The position numbers and the translations under genes were made by a program. The notes beneath the pieces are model-generated. The model was not told the origin of the DNA and ran no database searches. It was given only the letters and a program-made list of their open reading frames with translations. From Porticoccaceae bacterium (GTDB taxonomy: Bacteria; Pseudomonadota; Gammaproteobacteria; Pseudomonadales; Porticoccaceae), in assembly GCA_023228865.1 (NCBI GenBank), contig JALOAH010000049.1, positions 1-34,743 on the forward strand: a stretch of 34,743 bases of DNA, given 5' to 3'. Numbering within the stretch: the stretch's first letter is position 1; the number at the start of each line of letters is the position of its first letter. Shown piece after piece: positions 6,623-15,132 of this stretch.

Positions 6623-7564
6623 TTAGATAAACATCGCGCTGATGGATTCTTCGTTGCTGACCCGGCGAATGGCCTCCGCCAGCAGGGGTGCCAGGCTGAG
6701 CTGGCGAATTCTTCCGCAGGCCGCAGCTTCGGCGCTGAGGGGAATGCTGTCGGTGACCACCAGGGTGTCGAGGGAAGAATTGTTGATGTTGTTGATGGCG
6801 TTGCCAGACAGAACGGGGTGAGTACAGTAGGCCACCACCTGTTTGGCGCCATTGTCCTTGAGGGCGTTGGCGGCGTTGCACAGGGTGCCCGCAGTGTCGA
6901 TGATGTCATCGATGAGCAGGCAGGTGCGACCACTGACATCGCCGATCAGGTTCATCACTTCAGCCTTGTTCGCTTCCGGGCGGCGCTTGTCGATAATGGC
7001 GAGATCGCATTCGAGTTGCTTGGCCATGGCGCGGGCGCGCACCACACCGCCGATGTCGGGAGATACCACCATAAGGTCTTCATAGTTTTGGCGTTCGATA
7101 TCGGCAAGCAATACCGGGGTGCCGTAAACGTTGTCTACCGTGCAGTCAAAAAAGCCCTGAATCTGCTCGGCGTGAAGATCCACGGTGAGCACGCGGTTAA
7201 TGCCGACCTTGGTGAACATGTCGGCAACCACTTTGGCGCTGATGGGAACCCGCGCTGAACGCACGCGGCGATCCTGGCGGGCGTAGCCAAAATAGGGAAC
7301 CACCGCAGTAATGCGACCGGCAGAGGCGCGGCGCAGGGCGTCGGCCATAAAGACCAGTTCCATGACGCTGTCATTGGTGGGGGCACAGGTGGGCTGGATA
7401 ATGAAAACATCCTGGCCGCGAACATTTTCGTGGATCTGGATATTGTTTTCACCGTCCGAGAACTTTGAAACCAGAGCATTGCCAACGGGAAGACCGAGAT
7501 TGCGCGCGGTTTCTTGAGCAAGACCCGGGTTGGCGTTCCCGGAGAAAACCATCAGATTTGCCAC
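6623..7564 (-). CDS. prs: Ribose-phosphate pyrophosphokinase (PRPP synthase)
   Basis: This 313-aa cytosolic enzyme makes PRPP from ribose 5-phosphate and ATP for nucleotide, His, Trp and NAD synthesis. Class I landmarks are visible: the YARQDRR ATP loop (94-100), HAEQIQGFF flexible loop (131-139), [14 protein letters not shown] (167-179), KRRPEAN (193-199) and the PRPP loop [12 protein letters not shown] (216-227). Family alignment favours the GTG at 7564 (giving [13 protein letters not shown]) with AGGA upstream; an in-frame ATG four codons later is the alternative. tRNA-Gln lies just upstream in the same orientation, so the tRNA is probably processed from a prs transcript. Confidence 0.96.
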   Translation of the reverse strand: MANLMVFSGNANPGLAQETARNLGLPVGNALVSKFSDGENNIQIHENVRGQDVFIIQPTCAPTNDSVMELVFMADALRRASAGRITAVVPYFGYARQDRRVRSARVPISAKVVADMFTKVGINRVLTVDLHAEQIQGFFDCTVDNVYGTPVLLADIERQNYEDLMVVSPDIGGVVRARAMAKQLECDLAIIDKRRPEANKAEVMNLIGDVSGRTCLLIDDIIDTAGTLCNAANALKDNGAKQVVAYCTHPVLSGNAINNINNSSLDTLVVTDSIPLSAEAAACGRIRQLSLAPLLAEAIRRVSNEESISAMFI

Positions 7565-7600
7565 GTTGTGATCCTGGTGAAGTTTGCGGTAACCAAAAGT

Positions 7601-7676
7601 TGGCTGGGGTGGAAGGACTCGAACCTTCGAATGACGGGATCAAAACCCGTTGCCTTAGCCACTTGGCGACACCCCA
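7601..7676 (-). tRNA. tRNA-Gln (UUG)
   Basis: This 76-base cloverleaf has acceptor TGGGGTG/CACCCCA, anticodon stem ACGGG/CCCGT around TTTTGAT (anticodon TTG), a T-loop TTCGAGT and an encoded CCA. The U1-A72 pair and the TGGGGT opening are normal for tRNA-Gln. It starts three bases after the ispE stop and ends about 36 bases before prs, inside the operon. The same ispE-tRNA-prs placement is known in Pseudomonas. Confidence 0.96.
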
Positions 7677-7679
7677 GTA

Positions 7680-8525
7680 TTAAACACTCGCTGTCAGTGC
7701 AATGTGAGCCGGTGAAGTATTGCTGCCCCTGGCAACAAAGCCTTCCCATTTGCCAGGCAGTTTTGCCAACGCCTGGCGAGCCACTGTTTCACTGGCAAAT
7801 CTGGCAAAAACACAGGAACCCGTTCCTGTCATTTGAGCAGGGGCATAATTTTCAAGCCATTTTCTGGCTTCAGCAACCTCGGGATAGAGTTTTTCCACCA
7901 CCGGTTGGCAACTGTTTTTGCCGCCTGCCTCAAGAAAGGCGCGTATTGTGATGGCAAGATCATTCCTTGTCAATTCCCCGTGACAAAAGATTTGCCCTGT
8001 ATTTACAGCGCAGCCGGGAAAAATCACCAGATACCAGAATTCGGGCAATTCGATGGCGGTGAGTTGTTCGCCGACCCCCTCTGCCCAGGCGGAACGGCCG
8101 CGAACGAATACCGGCACGTCGGCTCCCAGCGCCAATCCCAGTTGTGCCAGTTGTTCGATGCTGAGGCCAAGTCGCCACAGCCGGTTGAGGCCGAGCAGTG
8201 TGGTGGCGGCGTCGGAACTGCCGCCGCCGATGCCGCCCCCCACGGGCAGGCGTTTGTCGAGGGTAATGGTGGCGCCTTTGCCGCGAGCTGCGGGCTGCTG
8301 TTGCAGGAGGCGGGCAGCCTTGTAGATCAGGTTGTCTTCGCGCGCGACGCCGGCAAGATTGCCAAGTACATGAATATGACCGTCGTCGCTGCTGTCAAAA
8401 CGGAGTTCGTCGCCGTAATCCAAAAGCTGAAAAACCGTTTGCAGAAGGTGATAACCGTCGTCACGGCGGCCGGTGATATGAAGAAAGAGGTTGAGTTTTG
8501 CCGGTGCAGGCAGGCAAAGGGACAT
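7680..8525 (-). CDS. ispE: 4-diphosphocytidyl-2-C-methyl-D-erythritol kinase
   Basis: This 281-aa GHMP-family kinase of the non-mevalonate isoprenoid pathway phosphorylates the 2-hydroxyl of CDP-methylerythritol. The signatures are PAPAKLNLFLHITGRRDDGYH with Lys10, the ATP loop PVGGGIGGGSSDAA (94-107) and Asp136 in GADVPVF. A C-terminal GTGSCVFARF element is also present. The frame is open to 8810, but that extension overlaps lolB. ATG 8525, 14 bases after the lolB stop, gives the normal family length. The lolB-ispE-prs order is standard for gammaproteobacteria. Confidence 0.96.
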   Translation of the reverse strand: MSLCLPAPAKLNLFLHITGRRDDGYHLLQTVFQLLDYGDELRFDSSDDGHIHVLGNLAGVAREDNLIYKAARLLQQQPAARGKGATITLDKRLPVGGGIGGGSSDAATTLLGLNRLWRLGLSIEQLAQLGLALGADVPVFVRGRSAWAEGVGEQLTAIELPEFWYLVIFPGCAVNTGQIFCHGELTRNDLAITIRAFLEAGGKNSCQPVVEKLYPEVAEARKWLENYAPAQMTGTGSCVFARFASETVARQALAKLPGKWEGFVARGSNTSPAHIALTASV

Positions 8526-8539
8526 GGGTTGAATCTCGA

Positions 8540-9160
8540 TCAGGGCGTTTGAGAGGGAGAACTGAGATCCCATTGCTTGATAACCAGGGTAAAGGCGTAG
8601 TCTCCCCTTGTGCCCTGAATGCGCCCTGGCAGTATCCACTCGCCCTGCTGGCGGTAGTGGCTGTAGGTGAGCTGCCAGCCGCTCTGGTTGAGGGTGGCGA
8701 GTAGATTCTCCGGGGTCAGGGTCAATGCCATTGGCGGCGGCGCGGACGCGGCAGCGCCTTTGATCCAGGACGACATCTGCGCGACGGGGAACGCCCAGCC
8801 GAACAGCCATTCCGTCAGCTCTTCCCCGGACGCGGCGTCAATATCGTCGCGGCCAGACTGGCTGAGGGTGGCGTGCTGACTGTCCCCGCTGATGCGCGTG
8901 GCTGCGGCGCCAAAGGGGCCGTTGAGCTGAAGCTGGTAGATATCCTTGCTCTGTAGCCAGTTTATCCAGGCGCTGCCGTTCTTTTCCGGGCTGCGAAAGC
9001 CCAGCTTGCCTTCCATACGCCAGCTATCGAGGCTTTGCAGGCGCTGGTCTGTGGTGGGCAGTTGCGGTGGCCGGGTTGCGCAGCTGGCGAGCATCGTCGC
9101 CAGTGATGCAACAATAACCAGCCGCCAGTAAAACCTTGCAGGGGGAATGACATTGATCAT
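8540..9160 (-). CDS. lolB: Outer-membrane lipoprotein acceptor LolB
   Basis: This 206-aa lipoprotein receives lipoproteins from LolA and inserts them into the outer membrane. Residues 1-27 are a lipoprotein signal ending LASC with Cys27 as the lipidated residue; Ala at +2 suits outer-membrane sorting. The body carries LolB-like features: LDSWRMEGKLGFRSPEKNGSAWINW near 44-68, a Trp-rich beta barrel and LTYSHYRQQGEWILPGRI near the end. It begins five bases after the stop of the TPR lipoprotein gene and has a weak ribosome-binding site, so translation coupling is likely. Confidence 0.92.
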   Translation of the reverse strand: MINVIPPARFYWRLVIVASLATMLASCATRPPQLPTTDQRLQSLDSWRMEGKLGFRSPEKNGSAWINWLQSKDIYQLQLNGPFGAAATRISGDSQHATLSQSGRDDIDAASGEELTEWLFGWAFPVAQMSSWIKGAAASAPPPMALTLTPENLLATLNQSGWQLTYSHYRQQGEWILPGRIQGTRGDYAFTLVIKQWDLSSPSQTP

Positions 9161-9165
9161 GGGTT

Positions 9166-10959
9166 TCAGGGCGCTTTGTCGCGCGGGGTGATGCTGTCGA
9201 GCAGCGCTTGCTTGCGCTGCGGCGCCAGGCGTTCGATGGTTTCCAGCAGCACCTTGTTGTCGGGGCTATTTTCGAGGCCTTTCTGCCACACGGCTGCGGC
9301 GCCGTCCTCATCGCCCTGGAGCCACAGCACTTCACCCAGATGGGCGGCCACTTCCCCGTCGGGAAAAGCTTCAAATGCCTGGCGCAGGTAGGCAAGGGCG
9401 CGGTCGTGGTCGCCGAGGTGGAAGTACACCCAGCCGAGGCTGTCGGTGATGGCGGGGTTGTCGGGTTCCAGCTCCTGCGCCCGCTGAATGAGCACCAGAG
9501 CCTCTTCATGGCGGTTCGACAGATTGGTCATGGAGTAGCCGAGGGCATTGAGGGCGGTGGCGTTATTTTCGTCGACGGCGAGGATGGCGCGCAAATCCCT
9601 TTCGGTGGCGGCGAGATCCTGCTGTTCGGCGCTGATGATGGAGCGGGTGTAGAGCAGGTTGAGGCTTTCGGGATCTGCCTGCAAGGCCGAGGTCAGCAAG
9701 TCATAGGCTTCGTTGAGGCGGTTTTGGCCGATGAGAAGCTCTGCCTCCATCTGAAAAAGATTTTCCCTAATCGCCGGATAGATGGCGCGAAGCGAGGAGA
9801 GGTGTTCGCGGGCGGCGGAAAGATTGTTGTGCTCGGTAAGAATGGTCGCCACCCGCATGGCGGCGGGCAAGAGGTTCTGGCCGTCTTTTACCTGGCGGTA
9901 TTGGTAGACGGCCTCTTCCGGCTGGCCGTTGCCCTCGGCGATTTTGCCCAGCTGAAAATGGGCGTCGCTGGCGCGTTTGTTGATGTTGATCAGATGTTTG
10001 AATGTGGCTTTTGCCTCTTCGTTGAGGCCGACCTCCTTGTTGGCCAGCCCCAGGGAGAAAAGAATATTGACGTCATCCGGGTACTGCTTGGCGAGGATGT
10101 CGATTTGCTCGCGGGATTTACCGAGGTCTTTGTCGGACAAAAAGCGGGCGTACTGAAGGCGCAGGCGCTTGCTTTCAGGGAGTACTTTGAGGGCTTTTTC
10201 TAGAGCCTTGTTGGCTTTGCTTTCACTGCCGAGGGCGTGGAGCAGTTGCGCGTGGAGAAGTTGGCCGGTTTCGTTATCTTTTTGCAAGGCGATGAGTTTT
10301 CCAGTGGTCGCCAGGCTTTCCTCCAGGCGGTCGAGTTGTCGCAGCAGCATGGCTTTGCCCAGCAGAAGGCCGACATTTTCCGAATGTTCGCTTTCCAGCT
10401 CCTCATAGAGGCTGAGTAACCGTTCCTTTTCTTCCGTTGGCGACTCCTGGGCAAAGGCGGCCAGAGACTGAAGGTAGTCATCGTCGCCGGTGAGGAGAAG
10501 AAATTCGCCGTGGGGAAAGGCATCGACAACGCGGCCGGAGCGCGCCAGGTGAAAAGCTAGCAGGCGGCGCACTTCGACATTTTGCGGCTCCACCTCCACC
10601 CAAAGCTCGGCGAGATCGAGAATGACATCGCCGCGGCGCAGATAGGTGGCAATATGGATGGCGCGTTCAATCACGCCGGGGTCGCGGGTTTCGTGAGCCT
10701 GAATGGTGTAGATTTCAAGGGCGGGTTCGACCTGCTCGCGAATACCGGCGAATTCCGCCAGCAACAGTTCGTAAAGGGTTTCCGTGGCAAAATCCCGCAA
10801 TAAGACCTGAGGTTCTGGATCAGAAACCGCTTCTGGTGACGGCTGCTCAGATGTCGCCGGCGGGCTGGCGCACCCTCCCAGGAGAACGGCGAAGATCGCC
10901 AGCCCTGCCACAAGCTGCTTGGAAAATAGGGCTGGAAATAAAAACCGGGTTAAAAACAT
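9166..10959 (-). CDS. Tetratricopeptide-repeat lipoprotein
   Basis: This protein of about 597 aa starts with a lipoprotein signal whose lipobox LLGGC places the lipidated Cys at residue 30. The Ser/Pro/Glu linker after it is followed by serial tetratricopeptide repeats to the C-terminus. The clearest TPR units are ALNALGYSMTN, ITDSLGWVYFHLGDHDRALAYLRQAFE and AAHLGEVLWLQGDEDGAAAVW. Such proteins scaffold envelope complexes; no enzymatic motif is visible. Its place upstream of lolB matches the TPR gene found there in Pseudomonas. An ATG 30 bases upstream (10989) is also open. ATG 10959 was preferred because it gives a signal peptide of normal length, though neither start has a clear ribosome-binding site. 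Confidence 0.9.
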   Translation of the reverse strand: MFLTRFLFPALFSKQLVAGLAIFAVLLGGCASPPATSEQPSPEAVSDPEPQVLLRDFATETLYELLLAEFAGIREQVEPALEIYTIQAHETRDPGVIERAIHIATYLRRGDVILDLAELWVEVEPQNVEVRRLLAFHLARSGRVVDAFPHGEFLLLTGDDDYLQSLAAFAQESPTEEKERLLSLYEELESEHSENVGLLLGKAMLLRQLDRLEESLATTGKLIALQKDNETGQLLHAQLLHALGSESKANKALEKALKVLPESKRLRLQYARFLSDKDLGKSREQIDILAKQYPDDVNILFSLGLANKEVGLNEEAKATFKHLININKRASDAHFQLGKIAEGNGQPEEAVYQYRQVKDGQNLLPAAMRVATILTEHNNLSAAREHLSSLRAIYPAIRENLFQMEAELLIGQNRLNEAYDLLTSALQADPESLNLLYTRSIISAEQQDLAATERDLRAILAVDENNATALNALGYSMTNLSNRHEEALVLIQRAQELEPDNPAITDSLGWVYFHLGDHDRALAYLRQAFEAFPDGEVAAHLGEVLWLQGDEDGAAAVWQKGLENSPDNKVLLETIERLAPQRKQALLDSITPRDKAP

Positions 10960-11034
10960 AGGTGCCAGAGAACAATAGGGGTGCGCCATTGTAACAGTTC
11001 TGTGGCCACTGTCTGTATTGGGAGTAGGTTGTCG

Positions 11035-11520
11035 CTATTGCCCGTGGACGGCTTGCGTCAAATGGCTGACATCGGATCGCACAGCGAGCGAATCGCCGAG
11101 GGCAGTCAGCACATCGCCCGCATAGACTTCACAGAGTACGCGGGATTTGCGGCTAACCTCACCTTCGACCCGTGCCTTGAGGAGGAGCGGCACGCCTATG
11201 GGCGTTGGCTTGATATACTTGATGCCTAGGGAGCCGGTAACACAGTCGATACGGGGCAGTGTTCCTGCGTTGCGGCCTTCAGCACGATAGTGGTAGGCCA
11301 TCGCTGTCCACATGGAATGACAGTCGACCAGCATTGCCAGCAAGCCGCCGTAAACCAGCTTTGGCCAGCCGATAAATTTTTCATCTGGTGTGTGCATCAT
11401 GACGACATGGACATCATCAGCATCCCAAAAACTCTTGATTTGCAAGCCCTGTTTGTTGGCTGGTCCGCACCCAAAGCAGACGCCGCTCGGCATGACAAGA
11501 TCTTGGAGCGAAAGAGTCAT
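11035..11520 (-). CDS. Hotdog-fold (PaaI-like) thioesterase
   Basis: This 161-aa protein has the hotdog-fold layout of acyl-CoA thioesterases. The N-terminal CFGCGPANKQGLQIK is typical of the subgroup that carries a Cys-x-x-Cys-Gly motif, and GGLLAMLVDCHSMWTA holds the acidic catalytic-helix residue (Asp, with the usual HGG/GG loop ahead). IKYIKPTPIGVPLLLKARVEGE is the conserved beta hairpin. The natural substrate is unknown. An AGG seven bases upstream supports ATG 11520. It lies between the TPR gene and hemA, and is transcribed away from hemA. Confidence 0.88.
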   Translation of the reverse strand: MTLSLQDLVMPSGVCFGCGPANKQGLQIKSFWDADDVHVVMMHTPDEKFIGWPKLVYGGLLAMLVDCHSMWTAMAYHYRAEGRNAGTLPRIDCVTGSLGIKYIKPTPIGVPLLLKARVEGEVSRKSRVLCEVYAGDVLTALGDSLAVRSDVSHLTQAVHGQ

Positions 11521-11591
11521 AAAGCAACCTGTATCTGTAAAGCCAATTAAGTTGGCGTTCTATAATACAGTTCAACGGGTGATTAGGGCTA

Positions 11592-11735
11592 GTGAGCAGG
11601 GTGGTCGCGCTGTCTGTTGTGGGCGTCAACAAAATCAGCGCCATCTGGTTTGTGCTCAGCATCGAAACCGCCATTGTCGCGGTGACGGCCGCTGTTTTTA
11701 CGCCGGTGCCGTGTAGGTTTCACAACAATGTATAA
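11592..11735 (+). CDS. Possible 47-aa hydrophobic leader peptide upstream of hemA
   Basis: A GTG-started frame of 48 codons encodes a peptide with one hydrophobic stretch long enough to span a membrane (ISAIWFVLSIETAIVAVTAA). An AGGG four bases upstream is closer than ideal. The stop codon falls inside the -10 hexamer of the likely hemA promoter. It may be chance. The hydrophobic run and its lack of charge interruptions are the only argument for it, and no homologue is recognised. Confidence 0.2.
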   Translation: MSRVVALSVVGVNKISAIWFVLSIETAIVAVTAAVFTPVPCRFHNNV

Positions 11736-11736
11736 T
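11731..11736 (+). promoter_or_regulatory. Likely hemA promoter -10 element
   Basis: A perfect TATAAT lies 67 bases upstream of the hemA start. No good -35 hexamer stands 16-18 bases before it, which suggests help from an activator or weak basal expression. It is the only strong -10 match in the 282-base gap between the thioesterase gene and hemA. Confidence 0.45.
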
Positions 11737-11802
11737 GGCGCTCCCTGAGCACAGTCAGGGTCACCATTGTCGTATTCAAGTTTCGCAGGCAGCCGAATTT
11801 CA

Positions 11803-13131
11803 ATGCACTTATTTGCCTTTGGCATCAATCACCACACTGCATCAGTGGACGTCAGGGAAAAGGTCGCCTTTTCCCCCGAAGAAATGCCTGCCGCGCTTAA
11901 TTCTGCTCTTGAGACGTTGGCTCTTGAAGAAATTGCCATTCTCTCGACATGCAACCGCACCGAAATATACGGCTCCACCCGGGGCGAGGCCGTCGACCCC
12001 GGTCACTGGTTGGCGATGTATAAACGTCTCAGTCCGGAGTTGCTCAGCGCTTGTGCCTACTGCCACAGCGATGACCAGGCCATTCATCATATGATGCGCG
12101 TTGCCAGCGGTCTCGACTCCCTGGTGCTGGGCGAGCCGCAAATTCTCGGCCAGGTCAAGTCGGCCTATGCGGTGGCGCGGGACAGCGGCACGCTGGGAAC
12201 ATTGCTCAACCAGGCGTTTCAGCACAGCTTTTCGACGGCAAAAAAGGTGAGAACCGAAACCGCTATCGGTGAAAATCCGGTCTCTGTGGCCTATGCGGCG
12301 GTCAGTCTGTCGCAGCAGATTTTCAGCGATCTCAACGAGGTCAATGCCCTGTTGATTGGCGCTGGTGAAACCATAGAGCTGGTGGCGCAGCACCTCTATC
12401 AGAAAAAAGTGCGCAGTATCACCGTGGCCAACCGCACCCTGAGCCGCGCCCAGGAGCTTGCCCGCAACTACCATGCCCGCGCCATTTTGCTCTCGGAAAT
12501 TCCCGAACATCTCCACAACGCGGATATGGTGATTTCCTCCACCGCCAGTCAGCTGCCCATCCTCGGCAAGGGCGCAGTGGAGTCGGCGCTTAAACAGCGT
12601 CGCCATAAACCCATGTTTATGGTGGACATCGCGGTTCCCCGGGATATCGAGCCGGAAGTGGCCAGGCTTCGGGATGTTTACCTCTATACCGTGGACGACC
12701 TTCGTGAAGTCATTGAAGAAAACCGCCGCACGCGGGAAACCGCCGCCCGCAGCGCAGAAAAAATTATTGAAGAGGGCGTCGAAACCTGGCGCAAGCAGCT
12801 GCGCGGCCTCAATGTGGTTGGCACCATTCGCGCCTTTCGCCAGGGGGTGGAGGATATTCGCGACGCAGAATTGCAAAAGGCGCTGGCTGCCCTTGAGCGT
12901 GGACAACCTGCGGAGGACGTTCTCACCAGTTTGGCGCGAGGGCTGACCAACAAACTGCTCCACACACCAACCCTGAAATTGAAACAGGCGGGGGAGCAGG
13001 GTCGCGATGATCATATTCGCCTCGCCCATGAACTTTTTGATCTTCAGGGGAGTCGGCCTAAAGAGATTGACCCCGGCGAAGATCGCTCTCAAGGGCGGCA
13101 GCCCAAAGGGAAAAACCAGGATAACGAATGA
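11803..13131 (+). CDS. hemA: Glutamyl-tRNA reductase
   Basis: This 442-aa enzyme reduces glutamyl-tRNA(Glu) to glutamate-1-semialdehyde, the first step of C5 tetrapyrrole synthesis. The N-terminal [17 protein letters not shown] and the catalytic Cys50 in [10 protein letters not shown] match the E. coli numbering. [17 protein letters not shown], the NADPH-binding domain ([16 protein letters not shown]) and the C-terminal dimerisation helix follow. The charged, disordered-looking tail after residue 415 makes it slightly longer than usual. The frame opens at 11767, but ATG 11803 gives the canonical [11 protein letters not shown] start. The stop overlaps the prfA start as ATGA, so the two are translationally coupled. 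Confidence 0.97.
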   Translation: MHLFAFGINHHTASVDVREKVAFSPEEMPAALNSALETLALEEIAILSTCNRTEIYGSTRGEAVDPGHWLAMYKRLSPELLSACAYCHSDDQAIHHMMRVASGLDSLVLGEPQILGQVKSAYAVARDSGTLGTLLNQAFQHSFSTAKKVRTETAIGENPVSVAYAAVSLSQQIFSDLNEVNALLIGAGETIELVAQHLYQKKVRSITVANRTLSRAQELARNYHARAILLSEIPEHLHNADMVISSTASQLPILGKGAVESALKQRRHKPMFMVDIAVPRDIEPEVARLRDVYLYTVDDLREVIEENRRTRETAARSAEKIIEEGVETWRKQLRGLNVVGTIRAFRQGVEDIRDAELQKALAALERGQPAEDVLTSLARGLTNKLLHTPTLKLKQAGEQGRDDHIRLAHELFDLQGSRPKEIDPGEDRSQGRQPKGKNQDNE

Positions 13132-14210
13132 AAGCATCGATACGCGCCAAACTTGAACATCTCAGCGAACGCTATGAAGAAATTGGCCACTTGCTCGGTT
13201 CCCAGGACATTATTGCCGATCAGGACAAGTTTCGCGGCTTGTCGCGGGAATATGCCGAATTGGAGGATGTCACCCAGGCGTTTCGCCAATACTGCCAGCT
13301 CCAGGAAAATATCGACGGCGCCAGGGAACTGCTCAAGGACGGCGATGCGGATATGCGCGCCATGGCGGAGGAGGAAATCGCCAGTAGCGAGGAGCAGGCG
13401 GCACAGTTGGAGATTGAGCTGCAGCGGCTGCTATTGCCCAAAGACCCCAATGACAACAAAAATGTCTTCCTCGAAATTCGCGCCGGTACCGGCGGCGACG
13501 AGGCGGCGATTTTTTCCGGCGATCTCTTTCGCATGTACAGCCGCTATGCGGAGCGCAATCGCTGGAAAGTGGAAGTCATCAGCGAAAGCCCTGGCGAACA
13601 CGGCGGTTACAAGGAAATTATCAGCCGTGTGGTCGGTCAGGGGGTCTATTCCAAACTCAAGTTTGAGTCGGGCGCCCACCGCGTACAGCGGGTGCCGGAA
13701 ACCGAATCCCAGGGGCGCATCCATACCTCTGCCTGTACGGTGGCAGTAATGCCGGAAGCCGATGAGATGGAAGAGGTGGCCATCAACAAGGCCGATCTGC
13801 GTGTCGACACCTTTCGCTCCTCCGGCGCGGGCGGCCAGCACGTCAACAAGACCGATTCCGCCATTCGTCTCACCCATTTGCCCTCGGGGATTGTGGTTGA
13901 GTGCCAGGACGAACGCTCCCAGCACAAGAACCGCGCCAGAGCGATGTCGCTGTTGGCGGCCAAGCTCAAGACCATTCAGCAGGACACTGCCGCCAGGGAA
14001 CAGTCTGAAACCAGGCGCAGTCTGGTGGGCAGCGGCGATCGCTCCGAGCGCATTCGCACCTACAACTTTCCCCAGGGGCGGCTCACGGATCACCGCATCA
14101 ACCTGACCCTTTACAAGCTTGACGAGATTATGGAGGGCAACCTGGAGGATGTGGTCAATCCACTGGTGAGTGAATTCCAGGCGGATCAGCTCGCCAGTCT
14201 TTCCGAGTGA
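13128..14210 (+). CDS. prfA: Peptide chain release factor 1
   Basis: This 360-aa factor terminates translation at UAA and UAG. The stop-codon-reading P-x-T tripeptide is PET at 190-192, a common variant of PAT/PVT. The peptidyl-transferase GGQ motif is at 235-237 ([15 protein letters not shown]), with Gln237 the target of the methyltransferase encoded next. The N-terminal coiled-coil domain and the conserved [12 protein letters not shown] segment are complete. The start overlaps the hemA stop by four bases. Confidence 0.97.
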   Translation: MKASIRAKLEHLSERYEEIGHLLGSQDIIADQDKFRGLSREYAELEDVTQAFRQYCQLQENIDGARELLKDGDADMRAMAEEEIASSEEQAAQLEIELQRLLLPKDPNDNKNVFLEIRAGTGGDEAAIFSGDLFRMYSRYAERNRWKVEVISESPGEHGGYKEIISRVVGQGVYSKLKFESGAHRVQRVPETESQGRIHTSACTVAVMPEADEMEEVAINKADLRVDTFRSSGAGGQHVNKTDSAIRLTHLPSGIVVECQDERSQHKNRARAMSLLAAKLKTIQQDTAAREQSETRRSLVGSGDRSERIRTYNFPQGRLTDHRINLTLYKLDEIMEGNLEDVVNPLVSEFQADQLASLSE

Positions 14211-14283
14211 TGCCCTCGGCCGCGGACTCTTGTCTGATGATTTCTGGGCGACGGCAATGAGCGCTTCGCAAACAGGGGGCGCT

Positions 14284-15132
14284 GTGATCACCATAGGTGC
14301 CGCGCTGCAACAGGCGGCACAGCTGAATTCCGACAGCCCGCTACTGGACGCCCAATTGCTCCTGTGCCGGGTACTTCACTGCAATCGCACCTACCTTTAT
14401 ACCTGGCCGGAAAAACCCCTGACAGCGGAGCAATCTCAGCAATATTTGGCGTTGCTGGAGCAGCGCGCCCGCGGAGTGCCGGTGGCCCATTTGCTGGAGT
14501 GCCAGGAGTTCTGGTCGCTGCCGCTAAAAGTGTCCTCCGCGACCCTGATTCCCCGACCCGATACAGAGCGCCTGGTAGAGTTGGCGCTGGATCTGGTTTT
14601 GCCCTTAACCGCCAGGGTTCTTGACCTGGGCACCGGCACCGGCGCCATTGCCCTGGCACTGGCCAGTGAGCGACCCCAATGGCAGATTGTCGCCGTGGAT
14701 AGCCAGCCCCAGGCAGTGGCGCTCGCCGGGGAGAATGCTCGATCCCTGGGGTTGGCGTCAGTGGTGGTGGCGGAGAGTGACTGGTTTTCCGCCGTCACCG
14801 GGCAGTTCGACTTGATTGTCAGTAATCCCCCCTATATAGCTGCAAGTGATCCCCATCTCAGCGAAGGCGATGTCCGTTTTGAGCCCCGTACCGCCCTGGT
14901 TGGCGGTGATGACGGGCTTGCGGATCTTCGCCATATTATCGCTGTGGCCAGGGCTTTCCTGCGCGAGGGCGGTTATCTGCTGGTGGAGCACGGCGCCGAT
15001 CAGGGCGCCGCCGTCGCTGGATTATTTCGCGAAAATCGCTACACCGAGGTGGTTACCCACAAGGATCTCGGCGGTCGTGACAGGGTTACCCTGGGGCGGA
15101 TTTGGGGGGGTCGGGAGCGATCAGGCGACTGA
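14284..15132 (+). CDS. prmC: Release factor glutamine N5-methyltransferase
   Basis: This 282-aa SAM-dependent methyltransferase modifies the GGQ glutamine of release factors. It shows an N-terminal helical domain, EFWSLPL...LIPRPDTE (75-95), the SAM loop DLGTGTGA (114-121) and the catalytic NPPY (181-184). Candidate starts are ATG 14257 and GTG 14284. The GTG has a strong AGGGGG four to five bases upstream, and its length and NPPY position match E. coli PrmC (N183), so it is chosen. The last 47 bases overlap the convergent MATE gene. Its place directly after prfA reflects its substrate. Confidence 0.93.
   Translation: MITIGAALQQAAQLNSDSPLLDAQLLLCRVLHCNRTYLYTWPEKPLTAEQSQQYLALLEQRARGVPVAHLLECQEFWSLPLKVSSATLIPRPDTERLVELALDLVLPLTARVLDLGTGTGAIALALASERPQWQIVAVDSQPQAVALAGENARSLGLASVVVAESDWFSAVTGQFDLIVSNPPYIAASDPHLSEGDVRFEPRTALVGGDDGLADLRHIIAVARAFLREGGYLLVEHGADQGAAVAGLFRENRYTEVVTHKDLGGRDRVTLGRIWGGRERSGD

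Noticed and set aside
11842..13137. 431-codon minus-strand frame opposite hemA
   Set aside because: hemA has all catalytic motifs; the antisense frame shows none and exists because of codon bias.
13692..13705. PET instead of PAT/PVT in the release factor 1 stop-codon motif
   Set aside because: PET is a familiar variant among bacterial RF1 proteins, so it does not suggest altered codon reading.
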